Shown one piece after another: positions 1 through 12,569 of a DNA stretch of 64,000 nucleotides. The DNA lies in NCBI GenBank assembly GCA_963854835.1, contig OY978527.1, positions 17,889,345-17,953,344 on the forward strand, given 5' to 3'. This DNA is from Megamerina dolium (Eukaryota; Arthropoda; Insecta; Diptera; Megamerinidae). Both the position numbers and the translations under genes were made by a program. Under the pieces are notes generated by a model that saw only the letters and a program-made list of their open reading frames with translations, was not told the DNA's origin and did not search any database. Position 1 is the stretch's first letter. Each line of letters opens with the position of its first letter.

Positions 1-2217
1 CCAATAGCAAATGTAAGCACTCTAGATGTTTGACAAATTAAAAATAGAAGTTAAAATATTATTTTTCACTAAAATTTACTTTTATTCGTTAGAAAATAAC
101 TCAAGAAAAGTACTTAATTTGTATGCTATTTCTTATAGCATATAGTTAATAAATAACAATAGTTAATATATAGTTATCAAGCCGAAACTTAGTACATTCT
201 ATTTATTTCTAAATCTGATAAAATCTACGCCTACACTTCCCATATAAATTTACACTTTCTTGTGTATGTTTCCACACTTTGCACATGAAAATGTAAAATT
301 ATCAAACTGAACCTTGGTGAATATGATTACATTTTCTAATAAAGGGTTGAGTACTAAAATGGATGGAATTGGATGAAAAGCACACTTACTTATAATACGT
401 ATAAATGTATTTTTTTCGAAAGCATGGCCATGCTGTAGGGTGCCTATGTTTCGATATTGCCAAAGTTCTGAAATTTATGCCCTTGCGTTTGTTTTTGACA
501 GAAAACGCGATACGTGATGAAGTAGGTTTCAAAAATATTCATTTTTGCAATGAACAAGCTTAAGACTATAAATATTTTTAAATTAAAAATTAGAAAATTC
601 GATGTTAATAAATTACTTTACTCTTTTCTTTGCCCGTTGGATTTGTTTTTTATTTGTATTCAATCGAAAATATAGAAGTGCATACTATCACGTAATGTGA
701 AGTCACCTTGCGATCTTTGGTAGGTTTTTATTGATTAATTTTTTTTTTTTTGTTGTCAAAAATTCGACTTTTTACTGGTTTCAATGAAAATGCAAATTTT
801 GGTTCAAAATCGATACGTGCAGATATGATAAACGAAAAAAAAAATAACTTTTGAATAATAACCAGCCAATTTTATATGATACCAAGTAATATTCCATGGA
901 TTACATGGGTTTTGGGTCAATTGGTACATAATATTCTATTGGGATACCAGTATTGAATGCATGCTATATAAAAACTTACTGATAGTTATTTTGTATTTGT
1001 TGTTGTTGTTTTTGTTAGTATTAAGTACTAGTGACACTGGTAAGCCTTGTTTACTATGTACATTAAGCTGTTTATAAATGCTGTAAAAATGTACATGACA
1101 CCCGTCAGAGTGTTAGATATCAACCACAGGTATCTACTGTGTATATGTATGAATTTCTAAGTAAACTTTTTGTTTAATTTTATTTTATACATTTATATAC
1201 ATATGCTATACTTTCTAATATTGTTTTATATCTCTTTTCAATGTTAAAGGTCTGAGATACGAGTTTTTTGCGCTTTATTTTTACGAGTATAGTTAATTAA
1301 TAATAAAACAATTAAACCATTACATTTAATAAATGATTCTTGTTGATTTGTAGCCAAAAATACATAGCTTTTATTTAAGTTTCGAATAAAATTTGTTTAA
1401 TACACAAATATATAAACAATTTTCGAAAAATACGAGACAACTTAACATTTAAATTAAAACGACATCATTATTCAGGCTTTAAAATAGTGACATAACTAAA
1501 AATTTCTAATGCATACTGTAATTTCAAAGAGAATTTTATTTTCTGATTATGTCTACTTCTTACTTAAGTCTAACAAATGGTAGTATGTGCATAATGGAAA
1601 ACTATACTATTTTCACACAATCATTTCAATAAATACGCGCCGGCACACAATACTACATACGTTTCATAAAGAAGTAGCATCATGAAATTCAAGAATTATG
1701 CGCATAATCAGCAAATTGCATGCATGCTTGCATACAAGATGCGGCAAAATGGGAAACCAACAGAAGGAGGTAACACATGTGATTTATGTGTAAGCACATA
1801 TACCTGCGATAATACAGAACACGCGTCATATCACGGACCAGATACTATAAACTACCGGCACTAGCAGACAGTAGCAGATGAAAGAGGGGAAGAAGCAGCT
1901 AACACACACAAAAACACACACTGCTTAAATCCCCAAAGAAAAAGATTTTCATTAAAAATGTAACAAAAAATAGAAACAAAAAAAAAATCCTCAGTTGCCA
2001 ACTGTTACCCAACAGTAGTTTTTATCATCATCATCATCATCAGCAATAGTTGAGGGTGTGGTTTATTAGAGATTCAACGTATGGTAATGTCCCAAACGTC
2101 GCAAGTAAAATGAGTTCAATGGCAAGCAACAATGCATACAAAAGTCACAGTGAACATTGGATGGGTAAATAAATATAATCTTAAATTAGATTCTCATGAA
2201 TTTACAATAAATAAAAT
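1..2217. other. AT-rich DNA, no gene recognised
   Basis: AT-rich sequence with many A and T runs. A 60-codon plus-strand frame at 1682-1864 shows no recognisable domain and is probably chance. A short (ATC)n tract lies at about 2024-2042. Confidence 0.6.
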
Positions 2218-2430
2218 TTGGGGAAACGTATTTCGAAGAAAATATCTCTAGGGGTTATAGCTTATAACGATGATAAAGGTGATATATGCTTCCAAGTTGA
2301 AGTTCAAATCAATTCTAGTGGTGAACAATCAAATTTAGATTTAGATTATCCCAAGGAAGTTCCTTATAATGGATTTTTTTGTAACTGTGAGGATAATTTA
2401 ATAGAGGTAATAAAGAGCTGCAAGACGTAA
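2218..2430 (+). other. Unrecognised short open frame without ATG
   Basis: A 70-codon frame opens with TTG just after an in-frame TAA and ends inside the left arm of a palindrome. Its amino-acid mix is less skewed than most chance frames here (for example GDICFQVEVQINSSGEQ and two Cys in FFCNCED), which is why it is listed. I recognise no domain, signal peptide or membrane segment, and see no splice sites that would join it to another exon. It could be a fragment of a decayed transposon protein or plain chance; I favour chance. Confidence 0.12.
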
Positions 2431-2464
2431 ATTCACGTCATTTCGTAAAATGACGTGAATTTAC
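2427..2464. repeat. Perfect 17-bp palindrome
   Basis: GTAAATTCACGTCATTT (2427-2443) and its exact reverse complement (2448-2464) are separated by CGTA. It carries two TGACGT half-sites and forms the left edge of a degenerate array that repeats the same motif. Confidence 0.85.
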
Positions 2465-3725
2465 ATCAGAAGCAATAAAAGGTATCAATTTTGATGACGG
2501 AAATTTATAACGTTATATGATCAGAAAAATATTGATATAAAATATATAGTCGGCATAAACCAATTAAAACCTACAAAATGGCGTAACCTAATGTAAAATC
2601 ATAGCTAATACGGTGAATTATAATTAAGTGAAGTTACAGTAACATTGCAATTATCTACTGAATTAATGAATATCTATAAAGTGACGTAAATTCATGTTAG
2701 CATCAATAAAAAGGAGCAATTTTGACTAAGATCATTTATAAACAGATCAGAAAGAGATTGATACGTGACGGTAAATATATGAAGCGGACATAAACCAATG
2801 AAACCCATAAGTTGACGTAATAAACATCAACGGCAAGAGGAAGTAGGAGAATTTGAAAAGTATTAATAAAAAACACTAAATTTATATACATATATGGTAT
2901 ATATATGTACCGTACCGTGGGTGCCGTAGCTCAGAGGTTAGTCTGTTCGCCTTCTGATCTGTAGGTCGTGGTTCAATCCTCGGCTGAAGCATAACAAATT
3001 TAATATCGATACGATTTTAAGCAATTGGCAATTCTTCCGACAGTAACAATTTGCCATGGAAAAGCTTCTAAAAGAACTCTGCGACAAAGCTCAGAAAAAG
3101 TGATGTCACAAGGGTTCTGCCGTTCGGAACAGGTTAAAATAAATAGGTCCCTTCTAATATTGTCCAAAAATTTAAGACGCACAACAGTAATGGAAGAGAA
3201 GCTTGGCCAATGAGCCCTTTGGGGCTTTAAGTGCCACATATTTATTTATATATATGTACCATTAATATAATTAAAATTTTAAAATGACGTAAATTAACGT
3301 CAGATGTAATAAAAAGCCAATGGAAAATATTTAAATGATGCAAATTAATGTCAGAATCAGAAAAAAATATGAAATTGTATGTATATACGCTTTTCAGCTA
3401 ACCATAAATAACCTTATATTCGTCTATTCATTAAACTTATATTATGTATAGTAAATAGAAGCTAATGGAAAAGTCACAAATGGCGCAAATTTATGTCAAG
3501 TGATAAAAATTCGCAAATATTTATCTCAAAATTTATGTTACTCGATTATCAGCATCAAATATTTGATATCAAATGCATGTAAATCAATAGAAAGAATTCA
3601 AAATGATAATAATTTATATTAAAATTATATTAAAATATAAAAACACTATGTGAAAAGACGTAGATTAACGTTATTTTTCGAAAATGACTTAATTTATTTC
3701 AAATTTAGGTATTTACACGGTTTGC
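2447..3725 (+). repeat. Degenerate tandem array with TGACGTAAATT core
   Basis: Variants of AAATGACGTAAATTAACGTC, usually followed by a purine-rich stretch such as AGCAATAAAA, recur near 2447, 2574, 2678, 2811, 3282, 3334, 3477 and 3650. Spacing among the first copies is about 105-130 bp. Further words such as CAATTTTGA and ATTTATAA recur after several of the cores. The array is interrupted by a SINE at 2919-3246. No frame runs through it. It resembles an old minisatellite or the subterminal repeats of an unidentified DNA element. Confidence 0.6.
2919..3246 (+). mobile_element. SINE copy 1, tRNA-derived head
   Basis: The 5' head reads GGGTGCCGTAGCTCAGAGG (A-box-like) followed about 40 bp later by GGTTCAATCC (B-box-like), as in an internal RNA polymerase III promoter. 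The roughly 250-bp body ends GGGGCTTTAAGTGCCACATA plus a (TTTA)-type tail. It is not a tRNA gene: the anticodon and acceptor stems do not fold properly and the body continues far past tRNA length. TATATATATGTACC occurs just outside both ends (2898-2911, 3247-3260), a possible target duplication, although the TA-rich context weakens this. It sits inside the TGACGT array. Confidence 0.8.
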
Positions 3726-5774
3726 AGCATCCAATAGTATTTAATTAGTGTAGGGTAATAAACGAAAACTTCAAAATTGGTAAGAACCAGCATTTGAAAT
3801 GATTAAATTCACTCGAAACACAGAAAAAGTAGCATTCTAAATGACATTTTCACATAAAACTTGAATTTCACTTAAAAATTATTTCCTATTCCGCAAGTTT
3901 TATGATCGTTTTTCGTATTTTTGTTTACTTAAGAACATGCTGGCACATATTATTCGGTTATTAGCTTAACTAACGTAAGTGTTTTTCATTGATAAGTAAA
4001 GTAAGTACAATAATATTTGTATATATGAAGTACATACTAATATATACATACATATGATGGATAATGAATAGCAAACAACAAAATAAAATGCACAAACAAA
4101 TGCACTAATAAATAAATAAATAATATAAAAATTAAACTATAAACATGATAGTACATAAGTTATATTGAAAGTAATTTTTTGTTGTACATTTTTGCCTCTT
4201 CACGTTGAAACAAGTTTAATACAAACGTTTTTTCTGTTTTTTTTTTTTCGAATATAAGTTGCTTGTTATTGTTATTGCTTAATTTTTGTTTTTTTTTTTT
4301 CTTCAACTAAATTAGTATTAAGCTTTTATTGTTGTTGGTTTTTCTTCCATACATGCATATATACTTAGTATTAACAATATAAGTATTTATGACACATCCG
4401 GTGTTGATAATTGACATTGAATAATACTTGAAAAAACAACAAAAATAAATAGCAACAAGCATTTTTAATATATAACATTTGTATATAGATGTCTAACATA
4501 TAATTAAAAGGTTAAAAAATACGAAATTAAGTAAGTAAGAATCGATCAATAGAATATGATTTATTAATTTTCGAAAGAGGAAAAAGTTTCAAAATATACA
4601 AATTAATATCTAAATCGATCAGAAGAAGATGATCCAATAAGTTCAAAAAGAAGCAATAATTTGAGCTTGATATTTTCGTGCGCAAACTGTTTACACATGT
4701 ACACATTTTTGCATTTGTATTTGTTTTTCTATCATTCGTTCGAATGTCACGTCTGAAACCCAAGAATTGACCAGCTGTCATTTCATAGATTATTGTGGTA
4801 TAAAATAATATTCCGACATTAGTTATTTGGCCAAAAGTCATTGCATATGAAAACTTAACGGAAAATAAAGATATTATTTCAAATGTTTTGACATTTTCAA
4901 TACAAACAAAAAGAGATAAGAGATATAGAATTTGGCTGAGGTCAAAGTTTGAAAATAACGAATATATTTTTGAAAAGACCTTTCGTAATCTCTTGCATTA
5001 CATAAAATGTGGAGTATAAAAACCAAGAGATTTTGTATATAAAAATTAACAAAATAATGTTTGTAAATAAGATGGCAAAATGGATTTCCAAGAAATGAAT
5101 CTACATCGGCGGACAACGATTTGTTAATAAAATGATGAAGACAACTAAAAAAAAAAAAAATCAGAGATTTATGCGTAAACAAATACATATGTAAGTGGCA
5201 TATAGGGATTGGAAGTAGGCCAATCACGTAAGAAAAGGCAAAAGAGAAGAACTTCATGAATATTTTACCATTGTACTTAGCACAAAGAATGAAGATGTAT
5301 TAATACCATACAAAAGAAAGCTGAGCGGTGTGCTGTGCAGGGTAATGATGACAACGTAATTTAAGTATTCGTACATGTTTTAAAATAATTAACACTTTAT
5401 TTGGCCGTAGTTAACAACACAAAATAAATATATGTATTAAACATGTAGAAAAGCGTAAGAGTACGAGTATAGGCACAGTAAATTTAAGGCAAAACATTAC
5501 GATACATTGCGCCTATAATAAAGAAAACACGACCCTTCAAACAATACTCGTATGTGTTTACAATTTATGTTGAATTTTATTTGACTGGGTGTTTTATTTT
5601 ATTCTTGTTATGTATTTGTGATTTAATGTTTCCTCGTTCTTCTTTCGTGTTCCCTTCCTTACTACTGCGATCGGTGGCAAAATCTACTTGAATGCATGTA
5701 AATGTATTATTTTAAAGCGATCGACGTTGCTCCATATATGTTACTATACCTGGATCTATACATATTAGACCAGC
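3726..5774. other. AT-rich DNA, no gene recognised
   Basis: Only AT-rich sequence with A/T homopolymers. Open frames on the minus strand at 4527-4841 and 4874-5257 are Phe/Leu/Ile-rich, show no motif and look like chance. Confidence 0.6.
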
Positions 5775-5779
5775 GGATT

Positions 5780-6479
5780 ATGGTGACGGGTGAATTTCTT
5801 CGATGCCAGAAAGCGCAATGAAGTTACTTGTTATTTCAGCAGTGTGGCGGCGCAGTTTCTCTTTGTTTCTGTTACTCAAGAAATTTTCGAACACTTGGTA
5901 AGCAGTCTTCAGTATACCATTTCGGAGTTACTGCCTGACAAGTATTTAGGGGAATAACAGCTATAATAATTGCTCTAGTGAAGTAAACCGCAATCATCAC
6001 TTTTGTTGTCTTGCTTTAATAGGTGGATTTACTCCTTTTGAGCTCCATACCACTGCTGCTTAGTTTCCGGATTGTACTTGTAGAATTGAAATTGCTAGAC
6101 TCTCCGTTTTCGAATTTTCTTAGCAATTATTGATCAGAACGAACTCGAGCTTCTTTCTGATTACCATTCAACTTTCGTGGGATTCATCGAGCATTTTTTT
6201 CGTGTATTGTAAATCATTCCGCAATATTCGCGATACAGCTATAGCATTTAAGTACAACTCACTGGCTATCATTTCTTGTGTCATTCGTGGATCTTCGTCA
6301 ATTTTTTCCTTAACTAGAGCCACAATTTTCTCGTCAGTCGAATCGTTGATACCACTTACAAATGGTTTTAGGAGAAGATGCGTTCTTTCCATATGCTATT
6401 TGGAATTACTAAAAATGTTTGTTGGCTTAAGTTGACGTCGAAATCCGTAAAGAATTGCATGTCGAATTTCTTCTGACAT
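5780..6479 (-). pseudogene. Tc1/mariner transposase relic
   Basis: Read on the minus strand, the remnant begins MSEEIRHAILYGFRRQ (ATG at 6477-6479), followed by a helix-turn-helix-like stretch with DEKIVALVKEKIDEDPRMTQ. In other frames come MIAVYFTRAIIIAVIPLN, then KWYTEDCLPSVRKFL, then RRHTAEITSNFIALSGIEE. That order matches mariner transposases of the type with KVMIAVFFT, WYTEVCLP and NASSHTA blocks. The catalytic-domain part is spread over several frames, with stops and deletions, and the first Asp block and C-terminus are missing. No terminal inverted repeats were recognised. It is an old, dead copy; the subfamily is uncertain. Confidence 0.7.
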
Positions 6480-6539
6480 TTCTTTCAATTCGCTAAAACT
6501 TCAAAATCCTATGTAAAATATTAATATCTATTTATATTC

Positions 6540-7800
6540 AAATTTATAATTTGTTGAAAATGATCTTATTGATCTAAGATTACCATCATGCATTAAACTG
6601 CCTTCATATGTCCCTCATATTTTTTCGTATTTATATTCATATTGTTCTTCTAAGACTACCAACATATATATCCTCATACTGATCTTCATAATGATCTTTA
6701 TAATGATCTGATTCTAAGACTAGCATAAAATTGATCTTCATACAGATCTATATATTGATTTCCATACTGATCTGTACGATAATGTTAATATTAATCTTAA
6801 TACTGATCTTTATATTAAATTTTTAATCCAGATCTTCACTACGTTAATTATTATGTATCAGTATTTATACCTTTCATTATATTGATCTTTATATCGATCT
6901 TCATCAGTACCTTTATACAGCTGTTCGTTTTTATACAGAATTTAGAAATCGATTATTATCATACAATTGTCACGCAGATCTTTCCATTGATCATTCGACA
7001 AATGTTCTGCTTGATATTAACTATAGTATCATATTCACACTGATTTGAATATTGATTGTCGTGTGATCAATCAATCAATCAATTGTAATCAATCAATTTT
7101 TTTTATATTTTTTTTGGCGATCACCTTGCCAAATTTTATTTTAATCCTCAAAACAGATCCTTACTAAGATCCTTATATTAATTTAAATTTTATTGCATGC
7201 AGATCTTCACTGCAATCAATATACGAATTGTAAGCTTGGAATTCATGGAAATCATAAATATATAATAGGCTGATATTCATAATACTGACCGCATAGATCT
7301 TCATATTAATATTCTTACGAAATATTCTTCTTTTAATATTTTCAGTTCAATTTTCAAATTTAATTTTTGTATTGATATTTTTGCGTACTTTTGAGTTTAT
7401 ATCCAGTTTATTACTCAAGTAATTCAATATTTAATATTGATCTCAATATTAATGCTACTTATACTCATATTTATGTCGATCTTTGCACTGATCCTCATAT
7501 TTATATGGACAATATTTATAATGATGTTTTTGCTGATTTCTGTAATGATGATTCTGGTGAATGTAACACTCACCAGATCACGATCTTCATACAGATTTTT
7601 ACTAAATATTACAATATCATTGCATCAGATATACGTCATCATACTTTGTCAAGATCAAAGGATCGAAGAGAGAATCAGATCAGTTTTAACTCTATCTTTA
7701 TACCGATATCATAGTGATCCTCAGGCAGATGTTTGGCGCAATCGATATAATACAATGTACTGATTTTTATAATGATCTTTATCGATACTCACATTATGAT
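6540..7800. repeat. GATC-rich degenerate minisatellite field
   Basis: About 1.2 kb is dominated by variants of an approximately 18-bp unit such as ATACTGATCTTCATAATG, with dozens of GATC or GATCT words on both strands. Copies are clearest at 6660-6900 and 7430-7640. Two long open frames at 7391-7763 are by-products of the repeat. No coding motif is visible. Confidence 0.65.
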
Positions 7801-8891
7801 CTTGGCTGTGATTCATTCATTGGTCAACAACAAGTGTTGACCAAATAATCACTTGAATTCCATGGTCACACTTGATATTGTAACAATTGTAATAGATTTC
7901 GCCCCAAAATATATGCAAGCATTTACTCGTCCTCAATGAGAAATGAGAGTGAGAATCCCTAAAAATTTTAGTTTCAATTAATTTATACAGAATATTTTTA
8001 TACAACATTTTCCTCGACCTTCACTCCGATGTAGCACATACCGATTCTAATATGGATGCCTCTTGAGTATATCATTTTACTTCAAATTACCCACCTGCAT
8101 TAAATGCTTGCCACATTCTATATATATTTATTTAAATAAGATCAACCCAATTAAATCGTGTTGAATGTTGAAAGAAACTCCAAATAAATATTCGAGTACG
8201 TGCACGCATATTTTAAGCATCTTTGTAATAGGCAAAAGAACAGACGTGAGTGTACATTTTCTATTATGTATGATCTTGTAAAAACATAAAATAGTTTTCA
8301 TCTTGTCATAGCGTATTCAAGTACTTGTGTAAACATAAAGAAACAGCAAGCAATGATTTTTAACAATCACCCGAAAAATCGTTACAGCAAGAAATCACAC
8401 CAAATTGTATCTTGCCAAACACAGTGGGCGGTAAATGGCTACTATATATGTACAAATAGATATAATCGAATAACAACATCACAACAACTATCACTACAAT
8501 GATGACTCGTACTGTGTGGTATACCATAAATGGTTCGATGTGTGATGTCACACACATCTGTTTGTAGGCTGCTTACTTAGTTGCTTGCTAAATATAAAGA
8601 AAATCAAATGTTATGGGTAACATTCAGGAGGCAAGAGAATGAGAGAGAGAGATAGAGAGAGTACAATGTGTTTTTTTTTGTTTACTAAAGCTTTATAAAT
8701 ACATATATTTATTCTTTTATACAACACTATTCTTGGTTTTCTACTCTACATATCTGTATTAATTAACCTGTGTTTAACCACTACTGCTTTGAATTAATAC
8801 CAACTTTGAAAAATGCTCAAAACAGCAGACGAATAAAATATTTCTTGTCGTTGATACTGCACTAATCGATCTACTTTCTACTCTATATATC
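7801..8891. other. AT-rich DNA with a (GA)n tract
   Basis: No gene recognised. A (GA)n microsatellite with one interruption lies at 8641-8661. Confidence 0.6.
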
Positions 8892-8893
8892 TA

Positions 8894-9828
8894 AAGGGTT
8901 TTCCATTAGGGACATAACAATTTTATCTATTAATAATACACAGAAATTTTTGAGATATTGAGTTCAAATTTATTGTGGATATATTGCAAGCATAACATTT
9001 TATGAATGAAATTCGATTTCGGTCATATTACCACCACGAGCTCGTTTACAGCGGTCGATTCTTTGGACCCAATTTTCCACCACTCTAGCACACATTTCGA
9101 CCGGAACGTTGGCAATTTCGCATTGGATGTTGTCTTTGAGCTCGTCTAAAGTTGCTGGCTTGTTGGCATAGACCAGTGACTTGATAAAGCCCCATAAAAA
9201 GAAATCCAATGGTGTTAGATCGCATGAACGAGGCAGCCATTCGACCGGATCATTTCTCGAGATAACACGTTCACCGAATTTGCCTTGCAATAAATCGATT
9301 GTGACGTGTGCTGTGTGGCTAGTGGCAGCGTCTTGTTGAAACCACATATCGCTGATGTCAAGTTCATCCAATTCTGGCCACAAATAATCTTCCAACATAG
9401 CACGATAGCGCTCTCCATTGACGGTAACATGACGGTCGTTTTCATCCACGAAAAAATACGGCCCAATCACACCTCCGGCATGAAAACCGCACCAAAAAGT
9501 AGCTTTTTGCGGGAGCAACGGTGTCTCAAGAAGCACTTGTGGGTTTGTTGCTGACCAATAACGCATATTTTGCTTATTGACAAAGCCATTGAGCCACAAA
9601 TGAGCTTCATCGCTGAAGGTGATTTTTCGCTCTTAAAGTTGCGACCACCGACTCAGAATTTCGGTAGTAATTTTTAATAATTTTCAAACGTTGCTGGTTC
9701 GTGAACTTTACCATGATGAAAATGTTAACTTTAATTAACGTTTTGACATTGACAGTTGAATAAAAAAATTTAAGGGTGCGTTCATATAAAAAAAAACCAA
9801 ATTGTTATGTCCCTAATGGAAAACCCTT
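8894..9828 (-). mobile_element. DD41D mariner, internally deleted, TIRs intact
   Basis: A 935-bp element bounded by perfect 27-bp terminal inverted repeats (8894-8920 and 9802-9828) that start AAGGGTTTTCCATTAGGGAC. Each side is flanked by TA (8892-8893 and 9829-9830), the Tc1/mariner target duplication. A transposase relic fills the minus strand. Full-length relatives are about 1.3 kb, so several hundred bases are missing from the N-terminal coding part. Its ends look usable in trans if a matching transposase exists. Confidence 0.9.
9000..9714 (-). pseudogene. DD41D mariner transposase, deleted and frameshifted
   Basis: Translation starts at an ATG (9712-9714) with MVKFTNQQRLKIIKNYYRNS, the N-terminal DNA-binding region. 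After about 30 residues it jumps out of frame into the catalytic domain, so most of the helix-turn-helix region and linker (roughly 120 codons) is gone. The core is open to the stop at 9000 and keeps all three catalytic aspartates: TFSDEAH (codon at 9609-9611), WFQQDAATSH, and CDLTPLDFFLWG. There are 41 residues between the second and third Asp, which defines DD41D rather than the usual DD34D. The deletion and frameshift make it non-functional. Confidence 0.88.
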
Positions 9829-9830
9829 TA

Positions 9831-11451
9831 TATAATCTCACTGTTATAGTTTTTTCGGTTTGGTAAGGTTTATAAATTGATTACACACTTTGAGTAAAAA
9901 TTATTTGAACAAGTTCTACATACGTTGAGAAAGATGTGTGAAACGAACTTCTTGCAGGGCGCTTTTAGCTTATTCTTTGATAAGAACTTTTCTTCTGTAA
10001 GTTTGAGACTTTCAAAAATTATTATATAAATATTTTTTACCAAGAGACTTTTCAAGTTAAGAATGAGCGTTGATATTTTGTTTTATATCTAACTTCCTAC
10101 TTAATGTAGCATAATTTTAAATTAATGAAAATTCTACTTTAAATCTCGAACGTTTCATATTTATTGCACTTCATAATTTTAATGAACATTTTATTGTAAA
10201 TATTTTGAAAATCATTTTTCAAAAACGTTTAAAAAATGGGTCATACTCGCATGGAAGATTTATCGCGCTTCACTTTTACATAAATAGTAGATGCAGAAAT
10301 GTAATGAAATATATAAACCAGATGATACTCTGTACTATGTATTTACACACTAATTTATTTGATAAAATAAAAAATACCTAAAATTGGGGTTTGTATATTT
10401 TTGAACACAATTTTGAGCATTTTAAATAATACAACTGCTATTTTTATTTCTGACAGTTGAATAGAGAGGAAAATATATTTCTTGCGATTTTAGTTCTAGC
10501 AATTTTAGATGGACGCAGGCGGTTGATTTTTATTGGGCTGCGAACTTGTTAAACTTTTAGGAAGAACCCTTGACTATCAATTACATTTGTGTGGTGAGAG
10601 ATGTTGGTTTTTAGAAGTGAATGAATTCCGATTTCAGAAGCTTTCATAAATTATTTTAAGTGTTGATCACAAGATATGTTTCATTCATTCATTTAAAGTA
10701 ATCATCAACAGATAAAATATTCTATGGGAATTATAATTTACATCCAATGTGCTTTGAACCCGAGTCGTATTGCTCGTCTTTCCCTAGTTCGCCAGTTGGT
10801 TAAATACGGACCACTTGAATGTCAGTAGCGACGAGACAGCACAACAAACGAAGCACACAACGCTAAGCAGGAGGTTGTAACGGAAATCACATTTTCCGTA
10901 ATATATTATTTTTACATTTCCTCCTAACTGATTTAACGATGCATATCTTTTCAATTTTACTTGGTTTTGCGGTGAAAAATAATGAATTTTGCTAAGACGA
11001 CGGAATTAAAATTGCAAAAATGAAGTTGTTCTATAGCAAATAATTTGTGAAACATATAAAGAGCCCTAACAGAATATATGTCGAAACTGTTGTTATGAAT
11101 TCCTAACGGAGCAAAGACTTCCACTACGCTTTAGTGAAGATTCAATGAAGTTGTATTACCTTACTTTTATAGAGCTTGCTGTTTTTTTATGAAAACGTTA
11201 TTAGTTGTTGCTTCGAACCTCCATGGAATATTGTAGCAATAACATTTTTACTTTTAATGGACAATGTTTTAGAAGGGCTAATGAAGCGTTTACAGATTTG
11301 TGCTACCCAAACGCCTATACAGATTGATGATTTCTTTCCTAAAGCGTTTATAGAAGTTAAATCTAAACTTGAGCTCCAAATGCATATATGAAAGCGTACA
11401 AGAAGCATTCTCAACAAATTTCAAAATTTTTTATATTAGCCGTTTCGAAGT
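9831..11451. other. AT-rich DNA, no gene recognised
   Basis: I see no coding motif, repeat family or RNA gene. Short opposed frames at 11176-11417 overlap each other and look like chance. Confidence 0.55.
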
Positions 11452-11795
11452 GTGGGTTGCGGCAGTGGTTAGTGAGTTGGCCTTCTGATCTGTAGGTCGT
11501 CAGTTCAATTCCCGGCTGAAGTACAACTTTAACATCGAAAGATTTTTCTTTCGAACGATACCTACCTATTGGAAAGCAATTTGCAATTCTTTCGGCAGTA
11601 ACAATTTGCCATGAAAAAGCTCTGTGATAAAACTCTAAGAACGTGGTTTCTCAAGGGTTCTCGCGTTCGGAGCAGACTAATATAAGTAGGTCTCTTCTAA
11701 TATTGTCCAAAATTTAACACACACAACGGTACTGGAAGAGAAGCTCGGCCAATGAGTTATTTGGGTCCTATAAGTGCCACATATTTATTTGATTT
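11452..11795 (+). mobile_element. SINE copy 2
   Basis: The head is degraded (TTGCGGCAGTGGTTAGT in place of the usual A-box; B-box region AGTTCAATTCCCGGCTG). The body is recognisable through CAGTAACAATTTGCCATGAA, the purine-rich middle, and GTGCCACATATTTATTT at the 3' end. It is the same family as the copy at 2919, somewhat older judging by small indels. It lies just left of a mariner relic. Confidence 0.78.
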
Positions 11796-11819
11796 ATTTT
11801 AGTCAAATTAGCGCAAATT

Positions 11820-12165
11820 GTTACTGTTGGAGAGGTTCTTTTTATAAGTTAATATTATCATGTTTAATCCATTCTTCATCGCTCGTGATGATTCGCTTCA
11901 GAAATGGTTCAATTTCGTTGAATTTCAACCGTGCCGTACTGACCGTAATTCGGTGAAGCAAAATTTTTGCTATAATTCAGGTTCCACCCAAACCTTGAGC
12001 TTCTTTGGCCAGTCTTTTTGAAGTGATTCCAAACTGTCAAGTGGTTGATGTTTACCTCCTGACAGTGCATGCCGATCCAGCATCATTGATTTTTTTAGTG
12101 GCTGGCCGAGCAGAGCGAAATTTTCAAAAGGAATCCAGTGAACCAAAGTTGGATAGTACATTGTA
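11820..12165 (-). pseudogene. DD34D-type mariner transposase relic (N-terminal half)
   Basis: Minus-strand pieces in different frames read KKLKVWVEPEL followed by a stop, then NEIEPFLKRIITSDEEWIKH. They match the mariner sequence KKLDVWVPHELTQKN...FLKRIVTGDEKW, so the first catalytic Asp block (SDEEW) is present. Sequence beyond it, including the second and third Asp blocks, is absent, and there is at least one stop and a frameshift. No terminal repeats were found. Confidence 0.7.
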
Positions 12166-12569
12166 TGTACGTCCGTTGAAGCATTCTAACCGTAAACCGG
12201 TTAAAAGTATAACTTAGCGTATTCAGATATTTCAAATTAATATAACTTTTTACTGAGCGACGAATTGCAGAACAGAACAAAAAATTTAGCCTGAAATGTC
12301 ACTTTTGAAACAGATGTTCATTGGATTTGTGTTGCCCGATATATTGGCATCAACACCTAGTGTTAAAAAATCACAGATACTTTTTATATCACCCAATATA
12401 TTATCTTTTCACTTATCAGGTTCGAAATTCGCACAACATCGCTATGTTTAAAATAGAGTGGAACATTAAGTATTTTTCGTAGCGAAGTCTGCATACTTTT
12501 TCTCCTACTACTGCTGTCATTGAGAAGCTAGCGCGGTACTATATATAATATTATACCGTTTTTATTTTG

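Noticed and set aside
2919..2992. tRNA gene at the head of the SINE
   Set aside because: A and B boxes are present, but acceptor and anticodon stems do not pair and the same head recurs on many SINE copies.
4874..5257. 127-codon Phe-rich minus-strand frame resembling a membrane protein
   Set aside because: AT-rich composition alone gives Phe/Leu/Ile runs; no start context, no family match.
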